A stretch of 64,000 nt of DNA from Poriferisodalis sp965221195 (GCA_965221195.1 OZ244864.1:2046001-2110000), one strand, 5' to 3'. Positions 7,405 to 16,367 are shown, numbered from the stretch's first letter. Numbers and translations: made by a program. The notes: generated by a model from the sequence alone, not told the origin.

Positions 7405-9782
7405 GGCGTGTTTCTCACCGGAGGTGCGCCGGAGACGTCATGGCCTTCAGTTATGGCCTCATGCACTCGATCTGGCAGCAGTGGCATGTCTATGTTGCGC
7501 ACACCGTCGGAGCCAACGGCGTCAATGACGGCGTTAACAAATGCAGCCGGTCCGCCCACTGTGGCGCACTCGCCGATTCCTTTCGCTCCGATGGGATGGT
7601 GCGGGCAAGGAGTCACCACTTCGTGCAACTCAAAACCTGGTGTCTCCCAAGCGGTCGGTAGCAGATAGTCCATGTAGTTGGAACCGATGCAGTTGCCGTC
7701 GGAATCGAAAGTGATGAACTGCATGTTCGCCATGGCATACGCCTCGGTGAGCCCGCCCATGATCTGTCCTTCGACGATCATCGGGTTGATGCGAACACCA
7801 CAGTCGTCCACTGCCACCACCCGCAGCACGTCCCACACTCCGGTCTGGGGATCCACCTCAACTGTGGCGATGTAACAAGCGAACGGCCAGGTGAGGTTTG
7901 GCGGGTCGTAGTAGGCGTTGTTTTCAAGACCTGGCTCCATGCCGTCCGGCATGTTGCTGTAGGCGGCAACCGCGCAGTCTTGGATGGTCACGCCCCGGTC
8001 TGGGGCGCCCCGCACCGAGAACCGTCCTAGCTCCCATTCGATGTCTTCTTCTGACACTTCCAGCAGATGGGCTGCGATCTTGCGAGCCTTAGCGCGGATC
8101 TTGCGCGACACCATAGACACTGCCGCGCCGGCCACCGGAGTGCTGCGCGAGGCGTAGGTGCCCATGCCGAACGGTGCTGTGTCGGTGTCGCCCTCCTCCA
8201 CAAGAACGTCTTCGGCGGGAATGCCCAATTCGTGGGCCACGATCTGTGCCCATGTGGTCTCATGGCCTTGACCTTGGGTTTTGGCACCGGTGCGCAGCAG
8301 CGCCTTGCCGGTCATATGCACCTTGAGTTCGGCTGAGTCGAACATTTTGATGCCCAAAATGTCGTATTCGCGGCTGTTGCCTGCGCCCAAAGGCTCAGTC
8401 ATCGTTGAGATGCCGATGCCCAGCAGTCGTCCACGTTGGCGCGCTTGTTCCTTCTGGTGCAAAAAATCTTCGTAGCCGATGGCTTCAAGTCCCAACTCAA
8501 GGCACTTGCCGTACTGACCTGAATCGGTCAGAAACCCCCACGGGGTGCGGTGCGGAAAGTCGTCGTCGCGCACCAAGTTGATGCGACGGAACTCGGCTTG
8601 GTCCATCCCGAGGTCGGAAGCAGCGGCTTGCACCATGCGCTCTTGGAAGTACATGGCTTCGGTGACCCGAAATGAGCAGCGGTACGCAACCCCGCCCGGC
8701 GCTTTGTTGGTGTAGACACCTCGGGCGGTGAGATGGGCGACCTTGATGTCGTAACAGCTGAACGCCGAGTGCATCAGGCCGACCTTGAACTTGCTCGGCT
8801 GAGCGTCTGAGAAGAAGGCGCCGTGGTCGGAATCGGTGTGCATCCTCACGCCCAAAATCCGGCCGTCGTTGCGCAGCGCCAACTCGCCCTTGAGGTAAAT
8901 GTCGCGACCGAAGCCGGTTGAGATGAGATTGCCGGTCTTGTCCTCGATCCACTTGACAGGACGTTCAAGCAGGATTGACGCCAAAATCGACACCACATAG
9001 CCGGGATAGACCGGCACCTTGTTGCCGAAACCGCCACCGAGGTCAGGCGACACGATGCGAATCATGTGCTCGGGCAACTCGGCCACTAGCGCCACGGCAG
9101 CTCGGATGATGTGCGGCGCCTGAGTGGTCATATAGACGGTGAGCTTCGAGGTTGCCCGGTCGAAGTCGGCTATTGAGCCGCAGGTCTCTATAGGCGACGG
9201 ATGCGATCTGGGGTAGTGCATCTCAATCTTTGACACCACATCGGCTTGAGCGAAGGCCCGGTCGGTGCCCTCACGGTCGCCGACTTCCCAGTCGAACACG
9301 ACGTTGTCTTGCTGACCTGTTTTGTCGTCGCGGATCAATGGCGCGTCGGCAGCGAGAGCCTGAGCCGGGTTGACTATCGGCGGCAGCGGCTCGTAGTCCA
9401 CCACGATTGCTTCGCATCCATCCTTGGCTATGTAGGGATCATCGGCAACGACGCAGGCCACTTCTTGGCCTTGGAACCTGACCTTGTCGGTAGCGAGGAC
9501 GGCTTGGGTGTCGTAAGAAAGCGTCGGCATCCACGCCAGATTCCGCGAGGCCAACATGTCGCCCGTGAGCACCATGCGAACGCCGGGAATTGCCCATGCG
9601 GCGCTGGCGTCAATGGAGCGGATGCGGGCATGGGCCAGTGGGCTGCGCAGTATCTCCATGTGCAGCATTCCGGGCAGGGTGATGTCGTCTACGTAGTTGC
9701 CTTTGCCGCGGATGAAGCGGTTGTCTTCCACCCGGCGTCGGCTGGCACCGAGACCGCCGATCTTGATCTCATCAAGTGACAT
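7401..9782 (-). CDS. coxL: Form I CO dehydrogenase large (molybdenum-copper) subunit
   Basis: 793 residues from ATG 9782, one base after the coxS stop. An upstream in-frame ATG at 9842 would lie in the coxS repeat and is rejected. The active-site loop AYRCSFR (residues 366-372, copper-ligand Cys 369) is the form I signature of true CO dehydrogenases; form II enzymes have AYRGAGR. GGGFGNK (249-255) binds the molybdopterin cofactor, and the catalytic base Glu is in KGIGECATVGG (Glu about 738). The enzyme oxidises CO to CO2 with water and passes electrons through CoxS and CoxM to the respiratory chain, giving energy from atmospheric or local CO. Length is normal (about 800-810 in characterised enzymes). 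Confidence 0.97.
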   Translation of the reverse strand: MSLDEIKIGGLGASRRRVEDNRFIRGKGNYVDDITLPGMLHMEILRSPLAHARIRSIDASAAWAIPGVRMVLTGDMLASRNLAWMPTLSYDTQAVLATDKVRFQGQEVACVVADDPYIAKDGCEAIVVDYEPLPPIVNPAQALAADAPLIRDDKTGQQDNVVFDWEVGDREGTDRAFAQADVVSKIEMHYPRSHPSPIETCGSIADFDRATSKLTVYMTTQAPHIIRAAVALVAELPEHMIRIVSPDLGGGFGNKVPVYPGYVVSILASILLERPVKWIEDKTGNLISTGFGRDIYLKGELALRNDGRILGVRMHTDSDHGAFFSDAQPSKFKVGLMHSAFSCYDIKVAHLTARGVYTNKAPGGVAYRCSFRVTEAMYFQERMVQAAASDLGMDQAEFRRINLVRDDDFPHRTPWGFLTDSGQYGKCLELGLEAIGYEDFLHQKEQARQRGRLLGIGISTMTEPLGAGNSREYDILGIKMFDSAELKVHMTGKALLRTGAKTQGQGHETTWAQIVAHELGIPAEDVLVEEGDTDTAPFGMGTYASRSTPVAGAAVSMVSRKIRAKARKIAAHLLEVSEEDIEWELGRFSVRGAPDRGVTIQDCAVAAYSNMPDGMEPGLENNAYYDPPNLTWPFACYIATVEVDPQTGVWDVLRVVAVDDCGVRINPMIVEGQIMGGLTEAYAMANMQFITFDSDGNCIGSNYMDYLLPTAWETPGFELHEVVTPCPHHPIGAKGIGECATVGGPAAFVNAVIDAVGSDGVRNIDMPLLPDRVHEAITEGHDVSGAPPVRNTP

Positions 9783-9783
9783 C

Positions 9784-10371
9784 TCAGCTTGTCTCCTCGT
9801 CTGGGTTGGCTTCATCTGGGCTGGCTTCATCTGGGTTGGCACTGTCTGGGTCGGCGTTGCGCAGCTTGGAGGCGGCCCACATCACTGCCTTGACGATGTT
9901 CTGGTAGCCGGTGCAGCGACACAGATTGCCCGACAGCGCCCAGCGGATCTCGTCTTCGCTGGGATTGGGGTTCTCATCCAACAAGGCCTTGGCGCTCAGC
10001 ATCATTCCTGGAGTGCAGAAACCGCACTGCAGGCCGTGCTCATCTTTGAAGCCTTCTTGAATCGGGTGTAGTTCACTGGCAGTTGCCAAACCTTCAACGG
10101 TAAGAATCTCGTGACCATCGGCTTGGACAGCGAACATCGTGCAACTCTTAACCGGCATGCCGTCGTACAGCACGGTGCATGCGCCGCAATTGGTGGTGTC
10201 ACAGCCAGTGTGAGTACCGGTCAGACGAAAGCCGTTGCGCAGCAGATGCGCAAGCAGCAGCCGCGGCTCAACATCGGCAGCACGCCGGTCGCCGTTGACG
10301 GTCACCGTCACCCGTCGCACCGGAATGTCGTCGCTAATGGTCGCTGGTACTTCCTCGAACAATGTGCTCAT
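9784..10371 (-). CDS. coxS: CO dehydrogenase small iron-sulfur subunit
   Basis: 195 residues from ATG 10371, one base after the coxM stop. Two [2Fe-2S] clusters are visible: the plant-type motif GCDTTNCGACTV with a further Cys in VKSCTM, and the helical-domain motif CGFCTPGMM ... GNLCRCTGY. It relays electrons from CoxL to the CoxM flavin. The last 20 residues are a polar Asp-Pro-Asp-Glu tail from a 15-bp tandem repeat (DNA 9801-9855) that is absent from typical CoxS and probably unstructured. Operon order M-S-L is canonical. Confidence 0.96.
   Translation of the reverse strand: MSTLFEEVPATISDDIPVRRVTVTVNGDRRAADVEPRLLLAHLLRNGFRLTGTHTGCDTTNCGACTVLYDGMPVKSCTMFAVQADGHEILTVEGLATASELHPIQEGFKDEHGLQCGFCTPGMMLSAKALLDENPNPSEDEIRWALSGNLCRCTGYQNIVKAVMWAASKLRNADPDSANPDEASPDEANPDEETS
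9801..9855. repeat. 15-bp tandem repeat at coxS 3' end
   Basis: ctgggttggcttcat-type units, about three copies plus a partial, in frame, coding Asn/Ser-Pro-Asp-Glu-Ala. Confidence 0.88.
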
Positions 10372-10372
10372 A

Positions 10373-11245
10373 TCAAGCCGCCTTGTGCTCAGATCGCTGG
10401 ATTTGCGCCCCGAGTCGTCGAACGAAAGTGGCAACGACATGGCGCTTGTAGTCGGCGCTCCCACGATGATCTGAACGTGGCTGAGCCGCCTCCGCGGCAA
10501 GCTGAGCTGCGGCATCGAGAGCATCGGCGTCTAGCGATGTTCCGACGAGTGCGTCGGCCGCCCCTGAAGCGTTGATGGTTGCGGGACCGACACCGGTGAG
10601 CCCGATGCCCGCGCGTTCCACGGTTCCGCCCGACATCTCCACGGAGACCGCGACGGCTGCTGTAGCGAAGTCGCCGACACGCCTCTCAAGTTTGAGGTAA
10701 CCACCGGCGCGCGTGCCGATCGCCGCCGGCACCGTAGCTTCAATGGCGATCTCATCGCGTGCCAGCACGGTCTGGAAAGGGCCGTCAATGAGTTCGTCAA
10801 CAGCGATGGAACGACGCCCGTTTGAGCCTTGGGCGACGATTGAGCCGCCCAACGAAACCATCACTGAGGCCCAGTCGCCTTGGGGATCGGCGTGACACAA
10901 CGACCCGACGAACGTGCCTCTAACACGCACGAGCGGGTCGGCCACGACATGCGCCGCGGCTGCCATTGTGGGTTGATGCTCAGCCAGCGTCGCTGACTTC
11001 TCAAGATCAGCATGACGGCACAGGGCCCCGATTCGATAGCAACCGTCGGCATCTGGGCGGTGGTAGTTGAGGCCAGCGATCCCGTTGATGTCCACCAGCA
11101 TCGCCGGCGAAGCAAACCGCAGCTTCATCATGGGGATGAGGCTCTGCCCTCCTGCGAGAATCTTTGCGTCATCGTTGGCTGCGAGGAGATCCACAGCTTC
11201 CGCAACGGTAGATGGCGCCTCGTAGCGGAATCGGGTGGGGTACAT
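10373..11245 (-). CDS. coxM: CO dehydrogenase medium FAD-binding subunit
   Basis: 290 residues of the CoxM/XDH FAD-binding family. AGGQSLIPMMKLR (from about residue 31) is the first FAD motif. The second lies in VRGTFVGSLCHADPQGDW, where TFVGS replaces the usual TIGGS. The C-terminal CO dehydrogenase flavoprotein domain ends with the conserved SDHRGSADYKRHV. It receives electrons from CoxS and passes them on to the quinone pool, probably with CoxG. ATG 11245 follows GAGGAG. It is the first enzyme gene of the operon; only the 77-residue frame lies upstream. Confidence 0.95.
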   Translation of the reverse strand: MYPTRFRYEAPSTVAEAVDLLAANDDAKILAGGQSLIPMMKLRFASPAMLVDINGIAGLNYHRPDADGCYRIGALCRHADLEKSATLAEHQPTMAAAAHVVADPLVRVRGTFVGSLCHADPQGDWASVMVSLGGSIVAQGSNGRRSIAVDELIDGPFQTVLARDEIAIEATVPAAIGTRAGGYLKLERRVGDFATAAVAVSVEMSGGTVERAGIGLTGVGPATINASGAADALVGTSLDADALDAAAQLAAEAAQPRSDHRGSADYKRHVVATFVRRLGAQIQRSEHKAA

Positions 11246-11260
11246 GCGCCTGCTCCTCGC

Positions 11261-11494
11261 CTAGCTCTCGCCGGGGTCGGGTACTGCTGTGGGCATTCCC
11301 TCGGCGTCGGGATCGGGGCGGCGCTCTTGGTGCGGAGGCCACGGCCCCTGCACTGGTTGACCGGCCACCTTGAGGTAGTCAACGATCTGCGGCCAAGCCC
11401 AGATTGTAGGACTGGGCCCCTCGGTGGGCGTGCCCTCAATCACTTCGTACAGCCTTGGGTTACCGGCGCTGTGGCCCGACGACTCAATCGCCAT
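11261..11494 (-). CDS. 77-residue leader protein of the cox operon, unknown
   Basis: 77 residues, Pro- and Glu-rich, with the only hydrophobic stretch around TIWAWPQIVDYLKVAG. The ATG at 11494 is preceded by a purine-rich AAGGGGA site, which supports real translation. It ends 15 bp before coxM on the same strand, so it is probably the first gene of the CO dehydrogenase transcript. No family recognised and no signal peptide. The 131 bp upstream (11495-11625) must hold the operon promoter, but I cannot point to convincing -35/-10 boxes. Confidence 0.6.
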   Translation of the reverse strand: MAIESSGHSAGNPRLYEVIEGTPTEGPSPTIWAWPQIVDYLKVAGQPVQGPWPPHQERRPDPDAEGMPTAVPDPGES

Positions 11495-11625
11495 GGCTCC
11501 CCTTCCCCCTCAGAAATTTCGCAGCGCAACGCTCTTGCGCTGCGCCCTTGCTACAGCGGCGACTGTACCACGGCGTATCTTTGAATGTCAGTCATGTACC
11601 AGTCGTGGAGCCCGCGAGCGCCACT

Positions 11626-12444
11626 TCAGGAATGCAACAGGCGGCGGGCAGCTTCTACTACAACGACAACTGTCTGCTTTTCGGTGGCAGTGATGCGGGC
11701 TTCATCAACGACAGCCTCTGAGTGGATTCGGTGGGCTATCACCCCGGCGACACATCCGGCGCGCCAGCCGTTGGCCGCGCACATCGTGAGCAACGTGGCC
11801 GACTCCATCTCGTAATTGAGTACCCCGATGCGGCGCCATTCGGCCAGACTGCCGCGCAGCCACGGAACAACGGCACCGGCCACCGTGTCGTAGCGCTCTT
11901 GGCCGGGATAGAATGTGTCGCTTGACGCTGTAATGCCGACTTGATGGGAAACGCCAAGAGCGACCGCGGCATCCACTAGGGCGCGGGTGCATTCGAACGA
12001 GGAGGCGGCCGGGTACTCAATCGGAGCGAAGTGTCGGCTCGCCCCGTCGAGGCGGACTGCTGCTTGGGTGATGACCAAGTCGCCGACTGCCAGATCGGGC
12101 TGTATCGACCCGGTAGTGCCGACCCGCAGGAACGTCCGCACACCGAGCTGGCCCAGCTCTTCGACAGCCACTGAGGTTGACGGCCCGCCCACCCCAGTCG
12201 AGCAGATCACCACCGGCTGGCTGTCGGACGAGGTCCGTGAGGTCGAGGCCCGTGAGGTCGAGGTCCGTGAGGTCGAGGCTCGATAGACAGTGAACTCACG
12301 GTTCGTGGCCAGATGGACAGGCTCGGCTAATGCCTCAGCGATTCTCGCAACCCGAGCTGGGTCCCCCGGCAAGATGGCCAACGATGCTCCACCCAAGTCG
12401 GTAGCACTCACACCGAGATGCATCACTTTGTCGAAGGTGTTCAT
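11626..12444 (-). CDS. udp: Uridine phosphorylase
   Basis: 272 residues of the PNP/UDP phosphorylase family, close to the enterobacterial Udp along its length. ILPGDPARV binds phosphate, GVGGPSTSVAVEELGQLG and RVGTTGSIQP form the ribose/phosphate pocket, ASSDTFYPGQERYDT is characteristic of uridine phosphorylases, and NYEMESATLLTMCA binds the nucleoside. It splits uridine to uracil and ribose 1-phosphate for pyrimidine salvage. Between REFTVYRA and PVVICSTG the protein has an added Ser-Thr-Arg-rich loop of about 20 residues from a 15-bp tandem repeat (12233-12282). ATG 12444 is chosen since MHLGVSATDLGG aligns just after it. Confidence 0.93.
   Translation of the reverse strand: MNTFDKVMHLGVSATDLGGASLAILPGDPARVARIAEALAEPVHLATNREFTVYRASTSRTSTSRASTSRTSSDSQPVVICSTGVGGPSTSVAVEELGQLGVRTFLRVGTTGSIQPDLAVGDLVITQAAVRLDGASRHFAPIEYPAASSFECTRALVDAAVALGVSHQVGITASSDTFYPGQERYDTVAGAVVPWLRGSLAEWRRIGVLNYEMESATLLTMCAANGWRAGCVAGVIAHRIHSEAVVDEARITATEKQTVVVVVEAARRLLHS
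12233..12282. repeat. 15-bp tandem repeat inside udp
   Basis: gtccgtgaggtcgag units, three copies plus a partial, in frame; adds a Ser-Thr-Arg-Ala loop in a strand-connecting region of uridine phosphorylase. Confidence 0.88.
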
Positions 12445-12446
12445 TC

Positions 12447-12485
12447 GCAAGTCAAAGGCCCAAATCAAAGGCGCAAGTCAAAGGC
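12447..12485. repeat. 13-bp tandem repeat between udp and fur
   Basis: caagtcaaaggcc / caaatcaaaggcg / caagtcaaaggc: three near-identical units in the leader of udp. Confidence 0.85.
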
Positions 12486-12921
12486 ATTGGGGACAAGTGC
12501 CGAACACGTCGAGCCGGTGGGTGTTGGGCTGGAATCCGCTGGCGCCCAACGCTCCGCTGAGCGACGTCTCGATGCTGCGTTCGGTCGTAGCAGGCATGAA
12601 GAAGTCGGCCACCGTGCCGCACACGGTGCAGATGGCGTGGTGGTGACGGCCGATGATGTCCTCTGAGAATTCGTAACGAGTTGGATCATCGACCCCGACG
12701 ACCCGACGCACGATGCCCACGCTCTCAAGATCGGCCATGTTGCGGTAGAGCGAACTCTGGGTGAGGCGAGGACGGAGTTCAAGCATTTCGGGGATAGTCG
12801 CCGGACGGGCAGCACGAATGAGAAGCTCCACCAGTTCTTGGCGACCCTTGGTGTAAATCTGGCCTGCTTCGTGAAGGCGGGCCGACACTAACTCGTGGGT
12901 CTCGGCGAGACGCTCGCCCAT
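12478..12921 (-). CDS. Fur-family metal-responsive repressor
   Basis: 147 residues. N-terminal winged helix (PRLTQSSLYRNMADLESVGIVRRV is the recognition-helix region), then the dimerisation domain with the metal site RHHHAICTVCGTVADF and a C-terminal CPQCL, so both structural CxxC pairs are present. Family members repress genes when bound to Fe, Zn or another metal. The pattern does not let me choose between Fur, Zur and other types. It lies 33 bp upstream of udp on the same strand; the spacer carries the 13-bp repeat. A peroxide sensor role for katG cannot be supported at this distance. Confidence 0.9.
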   Translation of the reverse strand: MGERLAETHELVSARLHEAGQIYTKGRQELVELLIRAARPATIPEMLELRPRLTQSSLYRNMADLESVGIVRRVVGVDDPTRYEFSEDIIGRHHHAICTVCGTVADFFMPATTERSIETSLSGALGASGFQPNTHRLDVFGTCPQCL

Positions 12922-13001
12922 GGGCGCATACTACCGAGGTCGTCAACCGCCAAAGTCAGCAAGCGCGCCAGGCTGGTGCGTCAGGCTGCTGCAGCAGACT
13001 T

Positions 13002-13802
13002 TTAGGGAGCAACCCGAACAACGAACGCGGCGATTTCGTCGATCACCTCGTCTCGGTTGGTCTCATTCACGAGTTCATGGCGGGCGCCTTCGTAGAGCCG
13101 GATCGTCTTGTCTTGGGCGGGCATCGCCTGCGCTGCCGCCAACGAAGTGCGGTAGTCCACGAAGGGATCGTCGGTGCCATGACAAAAAAGCACCGGCATG
13201 ACTAGCTGATCTATATCGGCGCCGAAGCTGTCCAACGCAGCCATCTCAGCTTCGAGCAACGGTCGCTTGTACTGTCCCCGATAGATGAGCGGATCGGTGG
13301 CATAGGCCTCTACTGCGGCTTCGTCACGAGACATGCCAGAAAAATCGGTAGTGGCAGGCGGCAGATCCGGTGCCGCCAAGGCTTCCCGAGCCCAGTTCCA
13401 ATCGCCAATCACCGCTCCTAGCAACACGATGCCCGCAACGCTGTCGGGGTACTCTTGAGCGAACCGTGATGTGAGCAGGCCGCCCATTGAGTGTCCGATC
13501 ATCACCACCGGAAGACGCTGATGCTCGGTCAAGGCCGTATCGACCAGCGTCTTCAGGTCGGTGACCACATGAGAGAAATCGGTGAGGAGCGCCCGCTCGC
13601 CGTCGCTGTGGCCGTGCCCTATGTGGTCAGGTCCGTAAACGACTGCCCCGTCGGTAGTGAGCCGTCTTGCGACATGGCGGTACCGAGCCGCATACTCGGC
13701 GTAGCCATGCACGACAACAACGATGCGCCTCGGCGGGCCGTTGGGAGCCCACCGCTCGTAATGGATCGACCCTTTTGTTCCTGCGAATGTTGGCACGAGC
13801 AT
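13002..13802 (-). CDS. Alpha/beta hydrolase, monoacylglycerol-lipase type
   Basis: 266 residues from ATG 13802. Serine nucleophile in VVMIGHSMGGLLTSRFA, oxyanion segment VVVHGYAEYAARYRHVA, acid in CHGTDDPFVDYRTS, and terminal histidine in YEGARHELVNETNRDEV, all in the order and spacing of the Hydrolase_4/monoglyceride lipase group. The usual substrate class is monoacylglycerols or other lipid esters. No signal peptide, so cytoplasmic. It is divergent from the alcohol dehydrogenase gene 58 bp away. Confidence 0.9.
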   Translation of the reverse strand: MLVPTFAGTKGSIHYERWAPNGPPRRIVVVVHGYAEYAARYRHVARRLTTDGAVVYGPDHIGHGHSDGERALLTDFSHVVTDLKTLVDTALTEHQRLPVVMIGHSMGGLLTSRFAQEYPDSVAGIVLLGAVIGDWNWAREALAAPDLPPATTDFSGMSRDEAAVEAYATDPLIYRGQYKRPLLEAEMAALDSFGADIDQLVMPVLFCHGTDDPFVDYRTSLAAAQAMPAQDKTIRLYEGARHELVNETNRDEVIDEIAAFVVRVAP

Positions 13803-13860
13803 GGTTTTAGCAGTTACCGTCAAGCGCTTAGCGCTGAACCTGTGAGGAGGAGCCAAAGAG

Positions 13861-15063
13861 ATGAACACCTACACGCTTGAACCCATGCCCACAACGGCCG
13901 TAGGCGAAGGCAGTGTCGCTGAGATTGCCCAGCATGTGAAGGCCCACGGCAGCCGCGCTTTCGTGGTGAGCGACCCGGGCGTGCGTGCTGCGGGCGTCTT
14001 GGACTCCGTCACCGATGCGCTTACCAAGGACGGCCTCGACTGGATCACTTTCGACGATGTAGACCCGAACCCGACAGACACCAACGTCGCCGCAGGGGTG
14101 GAGTCGCTGCGAGGGTTTGGCACCGAGCACACCGTGATGGTGCTCGTCGGCGGCGGTTCCGTGATGGACTGCGGCAAGTACATAGCTATGGCTGCGCCGT
14201 CGGGCGTTAACGACTCCTCGCTTGCCTTCTCACCCGAGCTTGATGACGCCGACCGGATCGATTTCGCCACGCTGGCACCCCCGGCGCGAGTTAGCGCTCC
14301 CTGCGTGCCAACGGTCGCCGTTCCCACAACCTCCGGCACGGCATCTGAGACCAACGGCGGCGGCCTGATTACCCGCAGCGAAGACCACCGCAAGCTGACA
14401 TTCAGCAATCCAGACGTCGCTCCGCGCGCCGTCGTGCTCGATCCATCGCTCACTGTCGGGCTTCCGCCGGGTGCCACTGCTGTGTGCGGCATGGATGTCC
14501 TCACTCACGCCATTGAGGCCTACACATCCACCGCTGCGAACCCTTACGCCGACGGCCTCGCGCTGCATGCCATCCGGCTCACTGGTCGATGGCTCCCTCA
14601 AGCAGTCGCCGATGGCAGCGACATTGAGGCACGGGCAGCGATGCAGATCGCGTCCCACCTTGCGGGCCGCGCGTTCTCATCTGGTCCCCTGCTGGGCCTC
14701 GTGCATGCCACTGGCCACCCTGTGTCGGGCACTTTCGGTGCAGCTCACGGACAGACGCTTGCCACCATGCTCCCTTACGTCATGCGTTTCAACATCGAAG
14801 CCGTCTCTGACCGATACGCAGATGTGGGCCAAGCGCTCGGTGTCGCCCGTGACCCATTGGCAGCTATTGAGGCCGTCGAGACGCTGTCGGCGACGGTCGG
14901 CACAAATCGCAGCTTGAGCGATCTTGGTGCCACATCTGCCGACCTTGACGCGCTTACCACCGACGCGTTGCGCGACCTCATCATTTTGAATACGCCGCGC
15001 TACCCGAGCCGTGCAGAGGTGCGCGCACTGTACGAACAAGCACTGTACGAACAGGCAATGTGA
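13861..15063 (+). CDS. Iron-type (group III) alcohol dehydrogenase
   Basis: 400 residues of the Fe-ADH family. VLVGGGSVMDCGKYIAMA is the NAD(P)-binding segment, PTTSGTASETN is the conserved cofactor/substrate loop, and MDVLTHAIEAYTS and HATGHPVSGTFGAAHGQT carry metal-ligand histidines. GAGGAGG lies before ATG 13861. Substrate cannot be told from sequence; members reduce aldehydes or oxidise primary alcohols. The C-terminus has a duplicated Leu-Tyr-Glu-Gln-Ala pentapeptide from a 15-bp repeat (15026-15058). The LLM oxidoreductase gene starts 25 bp downstream on the same strand, so the two are probably co-transcribed. Confidence 0.93.
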   Translation: MNTYTLEPMPTTAVGEGSVAEIAQHVKAHGSRAFVVSDPGVRAAGVLDSVTDALTKDGLDWITFDDVDPNPTDTNVAAGVESLRGFGTEHTVMVLVGGGSVMDCGKYIAMAAPSGVNDSSLAFSPELDDADRIDFATLAPPARVSAPCVPTVAVPTTSGTASETNGGGLITRSEDHRKLTFSNPDVAPRAVVLDPSLTVGLPPGATAVCGMDVLTHAIEAYTSTAANPYADGLALHAIRLTGRWLPQAVADGSDIEARAAMQIASHLAGRAFSSGPLLGLVHATGHPVSGTFGAAHGQTLATMLPYVMRFNIEAVSDRYADVGQALGVARDPLAAIEAVETLSATVGTNRSLSDLGATSADLDALTTDALRDLIILNTPRYPSRAEVRALYEQALYEQAM

Positions 15064-15088
15064 GCAAACAGATGGAATCGCCCACATC

Positions 15089-16120
15089 GTGACCGTTCTG
15101 CGTATTGGTGTTCTCCCGGCTGGCCTCGATACAGACGGTTTCGATTACATCCGCAGCGCCGAGCGGCTCGGTGTTGACTCGGTATGGATGCCCGAAGCGT
15201 GGATGTACGACGCGCTGACTCCGCTCGCTTATCTCGCCTCGATCACCGACCACGTCCGCCTAGCTACCGGGGCCGTTCAACTTGGTGCCCGCTCCCCAGC
15301 CATGCTGGCGATGTCTGCCCTCGCGTTGCAGAAAATGTCGGAGGGCCGCTTCGTGCTAGGGCTGGGCACTAGCGGACCTCAGGTCATGGAGGGCTGGCAC
15401 GGTGTTCGTTTCGACCGGCCTATCACCCGCACTAGCGAGACCATCGACATCGTCCGCAAGGTTTTCTCCGGAGACCGACTCACTTACGAAGGCAAGGTGT
15501 ACAAGCTTCCGCTACCCGACAGTCAAGGTCGATCTCTTCGCTCACCGGTCGCCAACGCGCCCATCCCGATCTACCTAGCGTCCATGGGGCCAGCCAACCT
15601 GCGGCTCACAGGTGCCAAAGCCGATGGTTGGATCGGCACAGCGTTCTTGCCCGAGTCGGCCAGTGTGTTCACCGACCCCATCCGTGAAGGTGCCATCTCA
15701 ACGGGGCGGTCCCTCAACGACATCGAATTGACAGCCGCGGTGACCCTCGAATTCTCCGACGACCCCGAGGCAGCGGCACGGCGTCATGCCGACGGCTACG
15801 CGTTCACCATCGGTGCCATGGGGTCTGCGTCAACAAATTTCTACAACCAAGCGTTTGCACGGCAAGGTTTCGCTGACGCAGTCGAAGAGGTGCAGCGGCT
15901 CTGGCAGTCAGGCGACCGGGATGCTGCCGCCGCCGCAGTGCCCATTGAGATCGGGCTCCGTACGAATCTGTTAGGCGGAGATGCGGAGGTCAGCGAGCGA
16001 CTCCGCGCTTACCGCTTCACGGGGATCCAGACGCTGCGGGTTCAGATTGACATCGAAGACCCGACCGCCCGGCTCGACTCGCTCGCACGATTGATGGACT
16101 TAGTGCGTGCTGTCAACTAG
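15089..16120 (+). CDS. LLM-class (probably F420-dependent) oxidoreductase
   Basis: 343 residues of the bacterial luciferase-like TIM-barrel superfamily. RIGVLPAGLDTDGFDYIRSAERLGVDSVWMPEAW is typical of F420-dependent LLM enzymes, with LATGAVQLGARSPAMLAMSALALQ and FVLGLGTSGPQVMEGWHG as further core motifs and AKADGWIGTAFLPE near the C-terminal half. The GTG at 15089 starts just before the conserved first strand. Such enzymes transfer hydride between F420H2 (or FMN) and diverse substrates. F420 use is inferred from the family and the actinobacterial setting. Confidence 0.88.
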   Translation: MTVLRIGVLPAGLDTDGFDYIRSAERLGVDSVWMPEAWMYDALTPLAYLASITDHVRLATGAVQLGARSPAMLAMSALALQKMSEGRFVLGLGTSGPQVMEGWHGVRFDRPITRTSETIDIVRKVFSGDRLTYEGKVYKLPLPDSQGRSLRSPVANAPIPIYLASMGPANLRLTGAKADGWIGTAFLPESASVFTDPIREGAISTGRSLNDIELTAAVTLEFSDDPEAAARRHADGYAFTIGAMGSASTNFYNQAFARQGFADAVEEVQRLWQSGDRDAAAAAVPIEIGLRTNLLGGDAEVSERLRAYRFTGIQTLRVQIDIEDPTARLDSLARLMDLVRAVN

Positions 16121-16367
16121 GAATGAGGCATTGCAAAGACACCCCAAGCGCAGGGATTGCCTAACTCGCACAGGTTCGTACGGCACTGCGGGTGTGGCAC
16201 TGACCTGAACGGGCTTCTTCGTCGAACATCTACCGCATGAGGTCGTGCCGCCAGCGCGGGCGAGCCGCAGGCGCCACTTGTGTTTGCATGGGCAATATTC
16301 TCGGCCTCGGTGCTGCAATCGAAATGGCGGCTTCGTAGAGCGGGCCTATTGCGTCAGCAGGTGGGCA

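Noticed and set aside
7401..9782. Form II CoxL (function other than CO oxidation)
   Set aside because: The active-site loop is AYRCSFR with the copper-binding Cys, not AYRGAGR.
12478..12921. FurA as direct regulator of katG
   Set aside because: The genes are more than 11 kb apart and the metal type of this Fur homologue cannot be told from sequence.
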